64,000 nt of DNA from Chlorobiaceae bacterium (lineage in GTDB: Bacteria > Bacteroidota > Chlorobiia > Chlorobiales > Chlorobiaceae): contig JAAXWO010000004.1 of assembly GCA_013334965.1 (NCBI GenBank), positions 1-64,000 of the forward strand, given 5' to 3'. The notes beneath the pieces were generated by a model. That model did not search any database. It was given only the letters and a program-made list of their open reading frames with translations, and was not told the DNA's origin. Shown in pieces: positions 52,705 to 64,000 of this stretch. Position 1 is the stretch's first letter, and each line of letters starts with the position of its first letter. The position numbers and the translations under genes were made by a program.

Positions 52705-54238
52705 CACCCTCCTTCTGGGACTCGGCGTCATCACCTTCATAAGCTTTTTTGCCGGGCTCGGCTCCGGCCCGCTGTTCGATGTGGATGAGGGGGCTTTCAG
52801 TGAAGCCACTCGTGAGATGCTCGTTTCAAAAAACTATCTGACGACCTACCTGAACGGCCTGCCCCGTTTCGACAAGCCGATCCTGATCTACTGGCTGCAA
52901 CTGCTCTCGGTCAGCACATTCGGTATCAGCGAGTTCGCTTTCCGGTTGCCGTCAGCCCTTGCTGCAGCAATATGGGCGATGACCACCTACCTCTTCGTCC
53001 GAAGGGAACGCAACGAAAGCGAGGCGCTTCTTGCTACGGCCCTCCTGGTGCTGTCGTTGCAGGTTTCGATCATCGCCAAGGCGGCCATCGCCGACGCACT
53101 GCTCAACTGCTGCCTTGCCATCAGCCTGCTGGCCATCTTCAGATACTGGCGCGACAAAAGGAGATCATCAGTATATATCGCATTCACGGCCATCGGACTC
53201 GGGGTGCTGACCAAAGGACCTATCGCCATACTCATCCCGGTTGCAGTCTCATTGCCGTTTTTTCTGCTGCAGGGGGAACTCAAGGCATGGTTCAGGGCCG
53301 TACTGAACCCGACGGCAATCGCCCTGTTCCTGACGATCGTACTTCCATGGTACACCCTCGAATACATGGACCAGGGGCAGGCGTTCATCGAAGGCTTTTT
53401 CATGAAACACAACATCAGCCGTTTCAGCGGATCGATGGAAGGGCACTCCGGTTCGCTCTTTTACTATCTGCCGGTCATTCTTATCGGCGTCATGCCTTCG
53501 ACAGGTCTACTGCTTACGGCAATCGCGAGGTTCCGGTCGCGGCTCGCCGATCCGCTCTACCAGTTCTGCCTGATCTGGTTCGGCTTCGTGTTCGCCTTTT
53601 TCTCGCTCTCCGGCACAAAGCTGCCGCACTACATGATTTACGGCTATACTCCCCTGTTCATAATTCTCGGCTATGAACTGGCGAGATCCGAGCGTCCATG
53701 GCTTCATGCCCTGTGGCCTGCAGGATTGCTGCTGATACTTGCCGCCGTCCCGCCTGTGCTGGCAAGGGTGATCCCGACGATGGCGAGCCTCTTCGTCAGG
53801 ACGCAGCTTCAGGGGCTCCTGGACCAGATGGCCGCCGGACACTTTTCGATCCTCATGGTCGCGGCTTCGATCCTCTGCATGCTCATCCAGGCTGTTCCGG
53901 TCATGGCTCCCTCTCTCCGCTTCCTGCTGGGAGGGGCCCTTCTGACCTTTTCCTTCAATTTCATCGCCATGCCGATGGCCGCCAGGGTGATGCAGGAGCC
54001 AGTCAGGGAGGCCGCGGCGATAGCCAGGAAAGGCGGGCTCAAAATCGTGATGTGGCAGGTCTATTACCCCTCTTTTTTAGTATATTCGGAAGCACTTGCC
54101 GAACGGCGACGCCCTGAACCGGGAGAGGTGATGCTGACGAACATCGACCACATCGACGATTTCGGACAGTGTGAGCGTCTGTACGGGAAGTACGGAATAA
54201 TCCTGGCAAAAGTGCCAGACCAACAAGCACCCCGATGA
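52673..54238 (+). CDS. GT39/ArnT-like glycosyltransferase, membrane
   Basis: A 521-residue protein of the PMT/ArnT (GT39/GT83) group with about 12 membrane helices. The first luminal/periplasmic loop carries DVDEGAFSEATREML, the acidic catalytic motif of these lipid-linked sugar transferases, followed by RFDKPILIYWLQ. The enzymes transfer a sugar from undecaprenyl phosphate to lipid A or another acceptor in the periplasm. It starts inside the PAP2 gene and its stop overlaps the next gene (ATGA). The sugar and acceptor are not evident. Confidence 0.9.
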   Translation: MKPESYKLNRNTLLLGLGVITFISFFAGLGSGPLFDVDEGAFSEATREMLVSKNYLTTYLNGLPRFDKPILIYWLQLLSVSTFGISEFAFRLPSALAAAIWAMTTYLFVRRERNESEALLATALLVLSLQVSIIAKAAIADALLNCCLAISLLAIFRYWRDKRRSSVYIAFTAIGLGVLTKGPIAILIPVAVSLPFFLLQGELKAWFRAVLNPTAIALFLTIVLPWYTLEYMDQGQAFIEGFFMKHNISRFSGSMEGHSGSLFYYLPVILIGVMPSTGLLLTAIARFRSRLADPLYQFCLIWFGFVFAFFSLSGTKLPHYMIYGYTPLFIILGYELARSERPWLHALWPAGLLLILAAVPPVLARVIPTMASLFVRTQLQGLLDQMAAGHFSILMVAASILCMLIQAVPVMAPSLRFLLGGALLTFSFNFIAMPMAARVMQEPVREAAAIARKGGLKIVMWQVYYPSFLVYSEALAERRRPEPGEVMLTNIDHIDDFGQCERLYGKYGIILAKVPDQQAPR

Positions 54239-55167
54239 AACTGTCTGTTGTCATACCGGTCATGAACGAGGCCGAAAGCATCAAACCGCTTTTCGATGCA
54301 CTTGCCTCTTCGCTCTCCGGCATCGACCATGAAATCATCCTCGTCGACGACGGTTCAACGGACTCGACAGTGGCCGAAATCGAAAAGTATGCGCCCTCCA
54401 ACGTACGACTGGTCGTACTGAACAAGAACTACGGCCAGACTCCGGCATTGTCGGCAGGCATCGATCAGGCCCAGGGGGATCTGATCGCCACCATGGACGG
54501 CGACCTGCAGAACGACCCCGCAGACATCCCCATGATGATCCGCCACATGGAAGAGCGGGGGCTCGACGTCGTCGCCGGCAGGCGGGCAGGAAGGCAGGAC
54601 GGAATGATCCTGCGAAAAATCCCGAGCAAGATCGCCAATGCCCTCATCAGGAACATGACCAACGTCCACATCCGTGACTACGGATGTACGCTCAAGGTCT
54701 TCAAGAAAGATGTCGCCAAGAATCTCGGCCTTTATGGGGAACTGCACCGCTTCATCCCGGTGCTCGTGCAGCTTTACGGCGGTAAAATGGAAGAGGTCGA
54801 CGTCCGGCACCATGCGAGAAAGTTCGGCACATCCAAATACGGTATCGACAGGACCCTGAAAGTGATGAGCGACCTGCTGTTCATGGTCTTCTTCCAGAAA
54901 TACAGCCAGAAACCCATGCACCTGTTCGGTTCGCTCGGGTTCCTGACCCTCTTCGCCGGTCTCGGCATTGACCTCTACCTGCTCATAGTGAAGATCTTCG
55001 GCCAGGAGATCGGAGGGCGCCCCCTGCTGAGCCTCGGAGTGATCCTTACCTTCATCGGCATCCAGCTGATCACGACAGGGTTCATCGCCGAGTTCATCAT
55101 GAGAACCTACTACGAATCGCAGAACAAGAAACCCTATATCATCCGACAGATCGTTGACAAAGAGTAG
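54235..55167 (+). CDS. GT2-family glycosyltransferase, dolichol-phosphate-mannose/ArnC type
   Basis: A 310-residue transferase with a cytosolic GT-A domain and two C-terminal membrane helices (about 235-265 and 275-300). Motifs: VVIPVMNEAESIKPL, VDDGSTDST, MDGDLQNDPADIP (metal-binding DxD context), and RAGRQDG. It should load a sugar onto undecaprenyl phosphate. Its position between the GT39-type gene and the YbhN-type gene, with overlaps at both ends, supports one pathway. Confidence 0.93.
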   Translation: MKLSVVIPVMNEAESIKPLFDALASSLSGIDHEIILVDDGSTDSTVAEIEKYAPSNVRLVVLNKNYGQTPALSAGIDQAQGDLIATMDGDLQNDPADIPMMIRHMEERGLDVVAGRRAGRQDGMILRKIPSKIANALIRNMTNVHIRDYGCTLKVFKKDVAKNLGLYGELHRFIPVLVQLYGGKMEEVDVRHHARKFGTSKYGIDRTLKVMSDLLFMVFFQKYSQKPMHLFGSLGFLTLFAGLGIDLYLLIVKIFGQEIGGRPLLSLGVILTFIGIQLITTGFIAEFIMRTYYESQNKKPYIIRQIVDKE

Positions 55168-56056
55168 CAGTTTCAGGGGCAAGGCACTCAAGGTAGCGAT
55201 TCAGCTCCTGCTGACCGTGGCCGCACTGGCCATCGTGCTGAGCAAGACAGATCTGCCCAGGCTGACGACCATCATCCGCAATGCGAATCTCTGGCATCTT
55301 CTTGCCGCACTGCTGTTTTTCAACATCTCCAAGATCGTGAACGCCCTGAGGCTGAACCGGTTTTTCATGGCCATCGGCCTGCAGCTTTCAACCTGGTACA
55401 ACCTGAAGCTTTACTATCTGGGCATGTTCTACAACCTGTTCCTGCCAGGAGGCGTCGGGGGCGACGGATACAAGATCTACGTCCTGAGGAAGCATCACGA
55501 CATCGCGATGCTGAACATCTTCAATGCGGTGTTCTGGGACAGGATCAGCGGAATTTTCGCCCTGGTGTTCCTCTCGGCAGCCCTGCTCGTCCCAAGCTCG
55601 TTTGCCGCCCTTTATCCTGACAAGGTGCATCTGGTATGGCTGGTCGCCGGTGCAGCTTATCCGCTGTCGTTTCTCCTGACAAGGCTCTTCTATCGCCAGT
55701 TCGTCCCGGTCTTTTTCATAACGGCGTTCGAATCGATCGTCGTACAGGGCACCCAGGTGATCTCGGCGTGGTTCATCCTCATGGCCCTGTCGGCGACTAC
55801 TCACCAGATCGACTTCCTGGCTATCTTCCTGATTTCGACCATCGCAACCATCCTCCCGCTCACCATCGGGGGAGCCGGCGCAAGGGAAGCCACCTTCTTT
55901 TATGCCCTCAGCCACCTGGGACTCGACACCAACGTCGGCGTAGCGCTGTCGCTGATCTTTTTTGCCATTTCGGCAATCTCTTCCCTGGCAGGAATCCTGT
56001 CCAGAATAAGGCACGAAAAAAGCGAGGAGAGGGCTGACGGGCTGCCCGCAGCCTGA
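55154..56056 (+). CDS. YbhN/UPF0104-type membrane protein (lysyl-PG synthase TM-like)
   Basis: A 300-residue protein with about eight helices and the family motifs NLFLPGGVGGDGYK and PLTIGGAGAREATFFY. Members (COG0392) are membrane proteins suggested to move or modify lipids. The start is TTG at 55154, overlapping the GT2 stop by 14 bases; the ORF has no other good start near. As the fourth gene of the PAP2-GT39-GT2 run, it may flip the lipid-linked sugar. A hairpin follows at 56071-56099. Confidence 0.85.
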   Translation: MTKSSSFRGKALKVAIQLLLTVAALAIVLSKTDLPRLTTIIRNANLWHLLAALLFFNISKIVNALRLNRFFMAIGLQLSTWYNLKLYYLGMFYNLFLPGGVGGDGYKIYVLRKHHDIAMLNIFNAVFWDRISGIFALVFLSAALLVPSSFAALYPDKVHLVWLVAGAAYPLSFLLTRLFYRQFVPVFFITAFESIVVQGTQVISAWFILMALSATTHQIDFLAIFLISTIATILPLTIGGAGAREATFFYALSHLGLDTNVGVALSLIFFAISAISSLAGILSRIRHEKSEERADGLPAA

Positions 56057-56070
56057 CAACGGCTTGCCTG

Positions 56071-56099
56071 TCAGGTTTCGCATGCAGTTGGAAACCTGA
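56071..56099. terminator. Hairpin between convergent genes
   Basis: TCAGGTTTC (56071-56079) and GAAACCTGA (56091-56099) form a perfect 9-bp stem with an 11-base loop, between the envelope cassette and recJ on the opposite strand. It could serve as a bidirectional terminator though no long T run follows. Confidence 0.55.
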
Positions 56100-56157
56100 A
56101 CGACCGCCATCCCGAATTTTTCAGGAGACGGGAGAATGGATGCATCGAGAGAAGAAT

Positions 56158-57864
56158 CTATACGAGCGACATATCCTTGAGGCGCAGCTGCACGTACTCC
56201 CTCCCGTTCCACTGCTTCCTTTCCGGAATGCATACCAGGACGACGCGAGGCGCCCCCTCGTGACGTTCAAGATCGGCGAAGATATCCGGACGATCGAAAC
56301 CGATGACCTCAAAAGCGGAACTCTTCTCACCCTGGACCATGAACTTTACGTGCCTCTCCTTGAGAAGTTTCGGTTTACCGACAAGACGACACGGTTTTGT
56401 AACGAACAACGGCTCGCGGTTTCCGAACCCTAACGGGGAGAACTGTTCAAGGACCTTCATGAAGTTCGGCGTGATATCGGCAAGCGACAGCTCTGCGTCG
56501 ATCTGAAGCTCTTTCTGTCGTTCCTCTACAGGAAGCAGCTCGCTGCACACCTCGTCGAAGCGCCTCCTGAAAGCCGAAAGTTTCTCCGGCCTGAGAGTCA
56601 GGCCTGCGGCCTGGTGATGCCCCCCGAACTGTTCGAGATGTTCGCTGCATGCGTGCAGGACGTCATAAATGTTCAGCTTGTCGACGCTTCTGACGGAGCC
56701 CTTGATCAGTTCGTTCATTCTACCCATGATCACGGTCGGAAGGGCATATTTGTCGATAATTTTTGAAGCGACTATCCCGAGTACGCCAAGGTGCCAATCC
56801 TCGTCATAGAGCACGATCGAAGAGCAGTAGCTTGCACAATGTCCCGCAACCATTGAATCAGCCTTGGCTGTAATCCCGGCATCGATCTCCCGCCTCCGTG
56901 TGTTCAGCTCTTCAAGTTCCGTCGCATAACGACGAGCTTCTTCCCGCCCGGACGACAGCATCCACTGGATGGCCGTGTTTGCCGACTCCATTCTTCCGGC
57001 AGCGTTGATCCGGGGTGCGATCCCGAACGCGATGTTCATCATGGCGAGATCGGAGGTGCTGACCTTGATGAACTCGGTCATCTCGCTCAGGCTCTCCCTC
57101 GGCGATGTCCGCATCAGTTTGAGACCTTCGCTCAGGTAGGCACGGTTCTCCCGCTGAAGCGAAACCAGGTCGGCAGCTGTTGCGATGGCGACAAAATCGA
57201 GGTATCGGGTCCATCCATCCCTGTCGCCCCCCTCACTGGAGACAATTGCCTGCATGAGCTTGAGGGCGACGCCGCAGCCGCACAGTTCCCTGAAAGGATA
57301 ACCGCAGCCCTCCACTTTGGGATTGAGAATGGCATAGGCGTCAGGAAGTTCGTCGGCTTCATGGTGGTCGCAGACAATGACGTCGATCCCCTTTTCCCTG
57401 CACTGCCTGACCTCTTCGACAGCGCGGATACCGCAATCCACTGAAATGACAAGCGTCACCTTGCGCTCTTCGGCATAGGCGATGCCGGCTTCCGAAAGGC
57501 CGTACCCCTCCCTGAACCTGTCATTGATATAGTAGCAGACATCGGCGCCGCGTTCGCCAAGAAACAACGACAGCATGGCCGTGCCTGTAGTGCCGTCAAC
57601 ATCGTAATCCCCGTAGATCATGATCCGCTCACCTTCCGAAACAGCCCTGGTCGTACGTTCCACAGCACGCTCCATGTGATGGAACAGGAACGGCGAAGGC
57701 ACATTGTCGAGCGAGGGACGGAAAAAAAGACGAGCCTCCTCGAAGCTTGATATTCCCCTGTTGCAGAGCGAAGCTGCTATCGGTGCGCTGACGTTGATCG
57801 CCTCGGAAAGGCTCTGGACCATCGTGGCGTCAGGCTCAAGACGGGTCCATCGATATCGTTTCAT
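56158..57864 (-). CDS. recJ: Single-stranded-DNA-specific exonuclease RecJ
   Basis: RecJ is a 5'-3' single-strand exonuclease in recombination and repair. The 568-residue protein has the DHH phosphoesterase motifs: GDYDVDGTTGTAM, VSVDCGI, and VCDHHEADELPDAYA, followed by a DHHA1 domain with FGGHHQAAGLTL. The C-terminal OB-like domain contains the RHVKFMV block. Length and motif order are normal. Confidence 0.95.
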   Translation of the reverse strand: MKRYRWTRLEPDATMVQSLSEAINVSAPIAASLCNRGISSFEEARLFFRPSLDNVPSPFLFHHMERAVERTTRAVSEGERIMIYGDYDVDGTTGTAMLSLFLGERGADVCYYINDRFREGYGLSEAGIAYAEERKVTLVISVDCGIRAVEEVRQCREKGIDVIVCDHHEADELPDAYAILNPKVEGCGYPFRELCGCGVALKLMQAIVSSEGGDRDGWTRYLDFVAIATAADLVSLQRENRAYLSEGLKLMRTSPRESLSEMTEFIKVSTSDLAMMNIAFGIAPRINAAGRMESANTAIQWMLSSGREEARRYATELEELNTRRREIDAGITAKADSMVAGHCASYCSSIVLYDEDWHLGVLGIVASKIIDKYALPTVIMGRMNELIKGSVRSVDKLNIYDVLHACSEHLEQFGGHHQAAGLTLRPEKLSAFRRRFDEVCSELLPVEERQKELQIDAELSLADITPNFMKVLEQFSPLGFGNREPLFVTKPCRLVGKPKLLKERHVKFMVQGEKSSAFEVIGFDRPDIFADLERHEGAPRVVLVCIPERKQWNGREYVQLRLKDMSLV

Positions 57865-57985
57865 GAAAGATTCCTGGAGTCGTGGATACGGGTCGATGAA
57901 TGTACAGATTATTTACGCGTTTCGGTACGAAAAAACAGATTCCAACCAAGGAAAGCCATACCGGGTTTGAAATACGGCAAGAAAT

Positions 57986-58001
57986 ACCATAAATTTATGG
58001 T
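57986..58001. promoter_or_regulatory. Perfect 16-base palindrome upstream of fbp
   Basis: ACCATAAATTTATGGT is a perfect palindrome centred about 58 bases before the fbp start codon. Its position and symmetry suit a dimeric regulator binding site. No known operator consensus is recognised. Confidence 0.45.
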
Positions 58002-58051
58002 TTACCCATATCAGCACCTCATGGGCATACAACCCTCTGAACGACCTTGCG

Positions 58052-59053
58052 ATGAACAAGCTCACCACTATCGAAAGCCATTTTCTCAACCAGCAGAAAC
58101 TCTACCCTGAAGTCAACAGCGAAGTCACCGACCTCCTGAACGACGTCGCCTTCGCAGCCAAACTTGTACGTCGTGAAGTCGTACGTGCAGGACTGGCGGA
58201 CATTCTCGGTCTGGCCGGTTCTACAAATGTTCAGGGTGAAGAGGTCAAGAAACTCGACCTTTTCGCCAACGATCAGATCATCAGCGCAATCGGCCAGCAC
58301 GGCAGGTTCGCCATCATGGGCTCTGAAGAGAACGACAGCATCATCATCCCGCCGCAGAACGAAACCGGCCATTACGCATTGCTCTTCGATCCGCTCGACG
58401 GATCATCGAACATCGACGTCAACGTCAGCGTAGGCACCATCTTCTCAATCTACCATCTCAAGGGCAACGACCCCGGCAAGGCAAGCCTCGCAGACTGCCT
58501 TCAGAGCGGTGCAGAGCAGGTTGCCGCAGGGTACGTCATCTACGGTTCGTCGGTCGTGCTGGTCTATACCACCGGCCACGGAGTGCACGGCTTCACCTAT
58601 GACCCGACCGTCGGCGAGTTCCTCCTCTCTCACGAAAACATCGTCACGCCGGCACGCGGCAAATACTACTCGATCAACGAAGGATCCTGGGCGCAGTTCA
58701 ACGACGGCACGAAGCGCTTCATCGACTACCTCAAGGAAGAGGACGCATCGACCGGCCGCCCCTACAGCACCCGTTACATCGGTTCACTGGTCGCGGACTT
58801 CCACAGGAACCTGCTGACCGGAGGCGTCTTTGTCTATCCCGCGACTGACAAGCATAAAAACGGCAAGCTGAGACTCATGTACGAAGCCAATCCGCTGGCA
58901 TTCATCTGCGAACAGGCCGGAGGACGTGCCACAGACGGACAACGGAGAATCCTCGACATCAGGCCCGAAGAGCTTCACCAGAGAACGCCCCTCTATATCG
59001 GCAGCACGCAGGACGTGATCGTCGCCGAGGAGTTTGAAAACGGGGTACGATGA
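58052..59053 (+). CDS. fbp: Fructose-1,6-bisphosphatase, class I
   Basis: FBPase hydrolyses fructose-1,6-bisphosphate in gluconeogenesis, needed by an autotroph that builds sugars from acetyl-CoA. The 333-residue protein has [29 protein letters not shown] (metal-binding DPLDG), [15 protein letters not shown], and [10 protein letters not shown]-like ([18 protein letters not shown]) near the C-terminus. The length is normal and a strong terminator follows. It is divergent from recJ. Confidence 0.96.
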   Translation: MNKLTTIESHFLNQQKLYPEVNSEVTDLLNDVAFAAKLVRREVVRAGLADILGLAGSTNVQGEEVKKLDLFANDQIISAIGQHGRFAIMGSEENDSIIIPPQNETGHYALLFDPLDGSSNIDVNVSVGTIFSIYHLKGNDPGKASLADCLQSGAEQVAAGYVIYGSSVVLVYTTGHGVHGFTYDPTVGEFLLSHENIVTPARGKYYSINEGSWAQFNDGTKRFIDYLKEEDASTGRPYSTRYIGSLVADFHRNLLTGGVFVYPATDKHKNGKLRLMYEANPLAFICEQAGGRATDGQRRILDIRPEELHQRTPLYIGSTQDVIVAEEFENGVR

Positions 59054-59072
59054 TTCCCCCAGCAAAGAAAAT

Positions 59073-59102
59073 AAAAAGGCGCCCGATGGAGCGCCTTTTT
59101 TT
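59073..59102 (+). terminator. Rho-independent terminator after fbp
   Basis: AAAAAGGCGC (59073-59082) pairs with GCGCCTTTTT (59091-59100), loop CCGATGGA, followed by further T. It lies 19 bases after the fbp stop and could also serve the convergent YmdB-type gene. Confidence 0.93.
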
Positions 59103-59117
59103 ATGCATGTTCCGGGT

Positions 59118-59936
59118 TCACACAGGACGCCCGGCATCGAACTCCGGATAGAATATCCGCTGCATCGAAAGCGTCTTGCCGCTTGAAACATCCAGGGTGA
59201 CCAGCACCGCCGAAAGGTGTACATCATCCGTCGCGCACTCATATTTGTGCGGCGTCTGGTAAAGCATCCTGTCCACTGCAGATTTGACCTGCATACCAAT
59301 TACGGATTCGTGCGGCCCGGTCATCCCTACGTCGCTCAGGTACCCCGTCCCTTTTGGCAGAATACGTTCATCGGCCGTCTGCACATGGGTATGGGTACCG
59401 ATAATCGCAGAGACCTTGCCGTCAAGATACCATGCGAGTGCCAGCTTCTCAGCCGTAGCCTCGGCATGGAAATCGACGACGATGACCTGGGACTGCTCCT
59501 TCACCTGCTTGATCACCCAGTCCGCAGTACGGAAAGGGCAATCGATCGGGGACATGAAAGTCCGGCCCTGAAGATTGAGTACGGTGATACTGCCGAGACC
59601 CCTCGGCAGCTTATAGACGCCATACCCCTTGCCGTAGGTGCCTTTTGGGTAGTTCTGCGGCCTGAGCACCCGTTCGTGGGTTTTCAGTGTATCGAAAAAA
59701 TTGAAGTTGTTCCACGTATGGTTTCCGCCCGTCACGACATCGACGCCCGCCTCCGTCATCTGGTTCAGGGCTTCAAGGCTCATGCCCTTTCCGTTGTGTG
59801 CATTCTCCCCGTTGCAGATCACGAAGTCTACCTCGTATTTCGAAATGAATCCTTTGAGCATGCGACTGACGATCTGCAGGCCGGGAGTTCCGACGACGTC
59901 GCCGATGAACAGGATGTTTGCTGTTTTTATACTCAT
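59118..59936 (-). CDS. YmdB-family metallophosphoesterase
   Basis: A 272-residue protein of the YmdB (TIGR00282) family, dinuclear-metal phosphodiesterases that act on 2',3'-cyclic nucleotides. Motifs: LFIGDVVGTPG, ICNGENAHNGKG, TGGNHTWNN, VVDFHAEATAEK and GTHTHVQTADER. The open frame continues upstream to 60053, but the ATG at 59936 directly precedes the metal-binding first strand and gives the usual length. It lies convergent to fbp. Confidence 0.92.
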   Translation of the reverse strand: MSIKTANILFIGDVVGTPGLQIVSRMLKGFISKYEVDFVICNGENAHNGKGMSLEALNQMTEAGVDVVTGGNHTWNNFNFFDTLKTHERVLRPQNYPKGTYGKGYGVYKLPRGLGSITVLNLQGRTFMSPIDCPFRTADWVIKQVKEQSQVIVVDFHAEATAEKLALAWYLDGKVSAIIGTHTHVQTADERILPKGTGYLSDVGMTGPHESVIGMQVKSAVDRMLYQTPHKYECATDDVHLSAVLVTLDVSSGKTLSMQRIFYPEFDAGRPV

Positions 59937-60092
59937 GGTAAAATCTAAAACGTTAACGGTCAGCTTGACTTCGACAGAGCTAAGGTACGCAATGAAGGCC
60001 TCATTCTGAAGGAAGATTCCACCGGCGTATATTGGGAAGAGATCTTGATCCACTAAAGAACGCGAGACAACTCGAACAAGACCGTACCATCG

Positions 60093-60731
60093 ATGCGTAA
60101 AGGCGCCATCACCATATTACGAAGCATATCCGTTGTCCTGCTCATGCTTCTGCCTCTCGTCGTTGCCGCTTTGTTTCGCGATGCAGGCCATGTTCCCGAC
60201 GAGGCCGTCGCTGAAGCCAGGTCTTCACTCGAACAGTATATGATGCTGCATCCGGAGTATTCTGCCCGGACCCTTGCGGTAGTGGATTTCTCAAGACCCT
60301 CATTCCTGAAAAGGATGGAAGTCATCGACCTGCAGACAGGCAAACGCTGGACGTATCGCGTAGCCCACGGTAAAAACAGCGGGGAGATCCAGGCACGTCG
60401 ATTTTCCAATGTTCCTGAATCCAACATGAGCAGCCTCGGCCTGTTCCGCGTCGACGAGGCCTATTATGGCGACCACGGCCTTGCCATGAGGCTGGATGGC
60501 CTCGACTCGCTCCAGAACGGCAATGCCGCCATGCGCGACATCGTGCTGCACTCGGCTGACTACGTCTCGATTCCCTACATCCTCCTGAACCTGTTCACCT
60601 TCTCCGGCCCGAGGATCGGCCGCAGCAACGGATGCTTCGTCGTTGCACGTGACGACGTGACTCCTGTCGTCAGCAAGCTCACCGGGGGCGGGTTCATCTA
60701 CGCGTGGGACGGCAAGGCGAAACAGCACTGA
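60093..60731 (+). CDS. Murein L,D-transpeptidase catalytic-domain family (YkuD_2 type)
   Basis: A 212-residue exported protein with an N-terminal membrane/signal helix (ISVVLLMLLPLVVAALF). The domain has VAHGKNSG, FSNVPESNMSSLGLFRV, IVLHSADYVS (catalytic His) and IGRSNGCFVV (catalytic Cys in SNGC), as in YkuD_2/L,D-transpeptidase-like proteins. These act on peptidoglycan in the periplasm. The function is inferred from motifs alone. It is divergent from the YmdB-type gene, 156 bases away. Confidence 0.87.
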   Translation: MRKGAITILRSISVVLLMLLPLVVAALFRDAGHVPDEAVAEARSSLEQYMMLHPEYSARTLAVVDFSRPSFLKRMEVIDLQTGKRWTYRVAHGKNSGEIQARRFSNVPESNMSSLGLFRVDEAYYGDHGLAMRLDGLDSLQNGNAAMRDIVLHSADYVSIPYILLNLFTFSGPRIGRSNGCFVVARDDVTPVVSKLTGGGFIYAWDGKAKQH

Positions 60732-60878
60732 AATATCCGGAATCTTTCCTGGGAGCGCCAGGTACCAGCCTGGGATCTTCTCTTCTCTCTCATGTTTGCA
60801 CCGCCACCAATGTTGATTCAGCGGCAAGCTTGAAAAGTTCATTTGCCAAGCCGGTGCCTGGCGTTCCCGGGGAGAAAC

Positions 60879-60907
60879 AAAGAAACCCGGCCAGGCCGGG
60901 CTTCTTT
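60879..60907. terminator. Hairpin between convergent YkuD_2 and icd genes
   Basis: AAAGAAACCCGG (60879-60890) pairs with CCGGGCTTCTTT (60896-60907) with one G-T pair and loop CCAGG. It lies 25 bases beyond the icd stop on the minus strand and 147 bases after the YkuD_2-type gene, and probably ends icd transcription. Confidence 0.75.
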
Positions 60908-60932
60908 GAGGATGTACCTACATACCTGAATA

Positions 60933-63500
<2,568 letters not shown>

Positions 63501-64000
63501 TTACTTGGATGGATAATACTCATCGAGCCCGACCCTCTGGGCAAGCTCTTTGTCATGCAGAACTTCATGCGCCAGCTTGATCATGGGAATGGTTGCCCCC
63601 ATGGAGCTGTAACCGCCGTCGTGGAAAAGGTTCTGCATGGTAACCTTGCGGGTCAGGTCGCTCAGCATGGTCATCGTGTATTCAGCACACTCCTCTGCGC
63701 TGGCATTGCCGAGCGGAGACATCAGGTCGCTGTATTCGTACATTTTCTCGAAACCGGGAATACCGCTTCCGGCCTTGGTGTAGGTCGGGCTCTGGGAAAT
63801 GGTGTTGATCCTGATTCCGCGGGAAGCGAGCCTTGGTCCGAAACTGCGGGCAATCGACTCAAGAAGCGATTTGGCGTCGCCCATGTCGGAATAGGTCCAG
63901 TAGTTCCGCTGCGATGCGATGTAGGAAAGCGCAAGGATGCTTCCGCCGTCATTGATCGCTTCGTTCTTGAGGGCATAGGCCACAAGCCTGTGGAACGAAA
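63501..64000 (-). CDS. fabI: Enoyl-[acyl-carrier-protein] reductase, 3' part
   Basis: The gene is cut by the right edge of the window: the frame is open through 64000 and reads SFHRLVAYALKNEAIND before the first possible internal start. About 166 residues are seen. FabI reduces enoyl-ACP with NADH in fatty acid synthesis. Present are ILALSYIASQRNYWTYSDMGDAKSLLES-like active-site segments (Tyr-x6-Lys, YSDMGDAK), GIRINTISQSPTYTKAG and NLFHDGGYSSMG. The first half with the nucleotide-binding glycine motif is outside the window. Confidence 0.85.
   Translation of the reverse strand, partial: SFHRLVAYALKNEAINDGGSILALSYIASQRNYWTYSDMGDAKSLLESIARSFGPRLASRGIRINTISQSPTYTKAGSGIPGFEKMYEYSDLMSPLGNASAEECAEYTMTMLSDLTRKVTMQNLFHDGGYSSMGATIPMIKLAHEVLHDKELAQRVGLDEYYPSK

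Overview
The window is about 64 kb of chromosome from a green sulfur bacterium (Chlorobiaceae, Chlorobium-like). The inference rests on combination rather than one marker: a monomeric NADP isocitrate dehydrogenase (reverse TCA cycle) beside fructose-1,6-bisphosphatase, a BciB/HCAR-type Fe-S flavoprotein of chlorophyll biosynthesis, hydrogenase maturation genes, and short intergenic tandem repeats. No rRNA, tRNA, CRISPR array, integrase or insertion sequence was recognised.

Layout. 1-3614: hypA-hypB-hypF on the minus strand, with a heptanucleotide repeat at the left edge and a GATC-rich inverted repeat between hypA and hypB. 3797-7597: pyrB, a DUF1207-like exported protein, a Nudix hydrolase and a bciB-like gene. 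7786-11896: an outer-membrane porin with a structured leader, a universal stress protein, an MHS-type MFS carrier with a charged insert, and a small membrane protein. 12039-13919: uvrC. 13920-22525: an accessory stretch with a 2,136-residue secreted-type RTX protein built from three tandem ~500-residue modules, each with seven delta-60 repeats, followed by six 81-residue repeats; a Sel1-repeat protein follows. 22526-30416: housekeeping genes on the plus strand (TPR protein, aroE, lspA, tatD, a membrane-anchored TPR-like protein, cyclophilin, yggS-type PLP protein, a nucleoside phosphorylase and mtnA).

30729-38781 is a complete cbb3 cytochrome oxidase cluster: ccoN-O-Q-P, then after a strong hairpin ccoG-H, an extra FixH/YtkA-like gene, ccoI, ccoS and a TauE/SafE-family gene. 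cydD-cydC (38909-42360) follow. Together they form an oxygen-reducing terminal oxidase with its copper and heme assembly functions in an organism whose relatives are anaerobic phototrophs. The CcoP is short and carries one heme site.

42361-46825 is a second accessory stretch (secreted trypsin-like protease with TPRs, an orphan ABC binding protein, a Sel1 protein). Then come a lipocalin, a zinc-type CDF transporter and purU on the minus strand, and a subtilase with two Ig-like domains in front of the catalytic domain. 52075-56056 is a tightly overlapping four-gene envelope cassette: PAP2 phosphatase, GT39-type transferase, GT2 dolichol-phosphate-type transferase and a YbhN-type membrane protein. 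The right end has recJ, fbp, a YmdB-type phosphodiesterase, an L,D-transpeptidase-like protein, icd and the 3' part of fabI, which runs off the window.

The most interesting items are the three-propeller RTX protein, the oxidase cluster with its monoheme CcoP and extra copper-type gene, the nucleoside phosphorylase beside mtnA with an adenine-type recognition residue, and the four-gene lipid-sugar cassette. All functional statements come from reading motifs and context; no database search was run.
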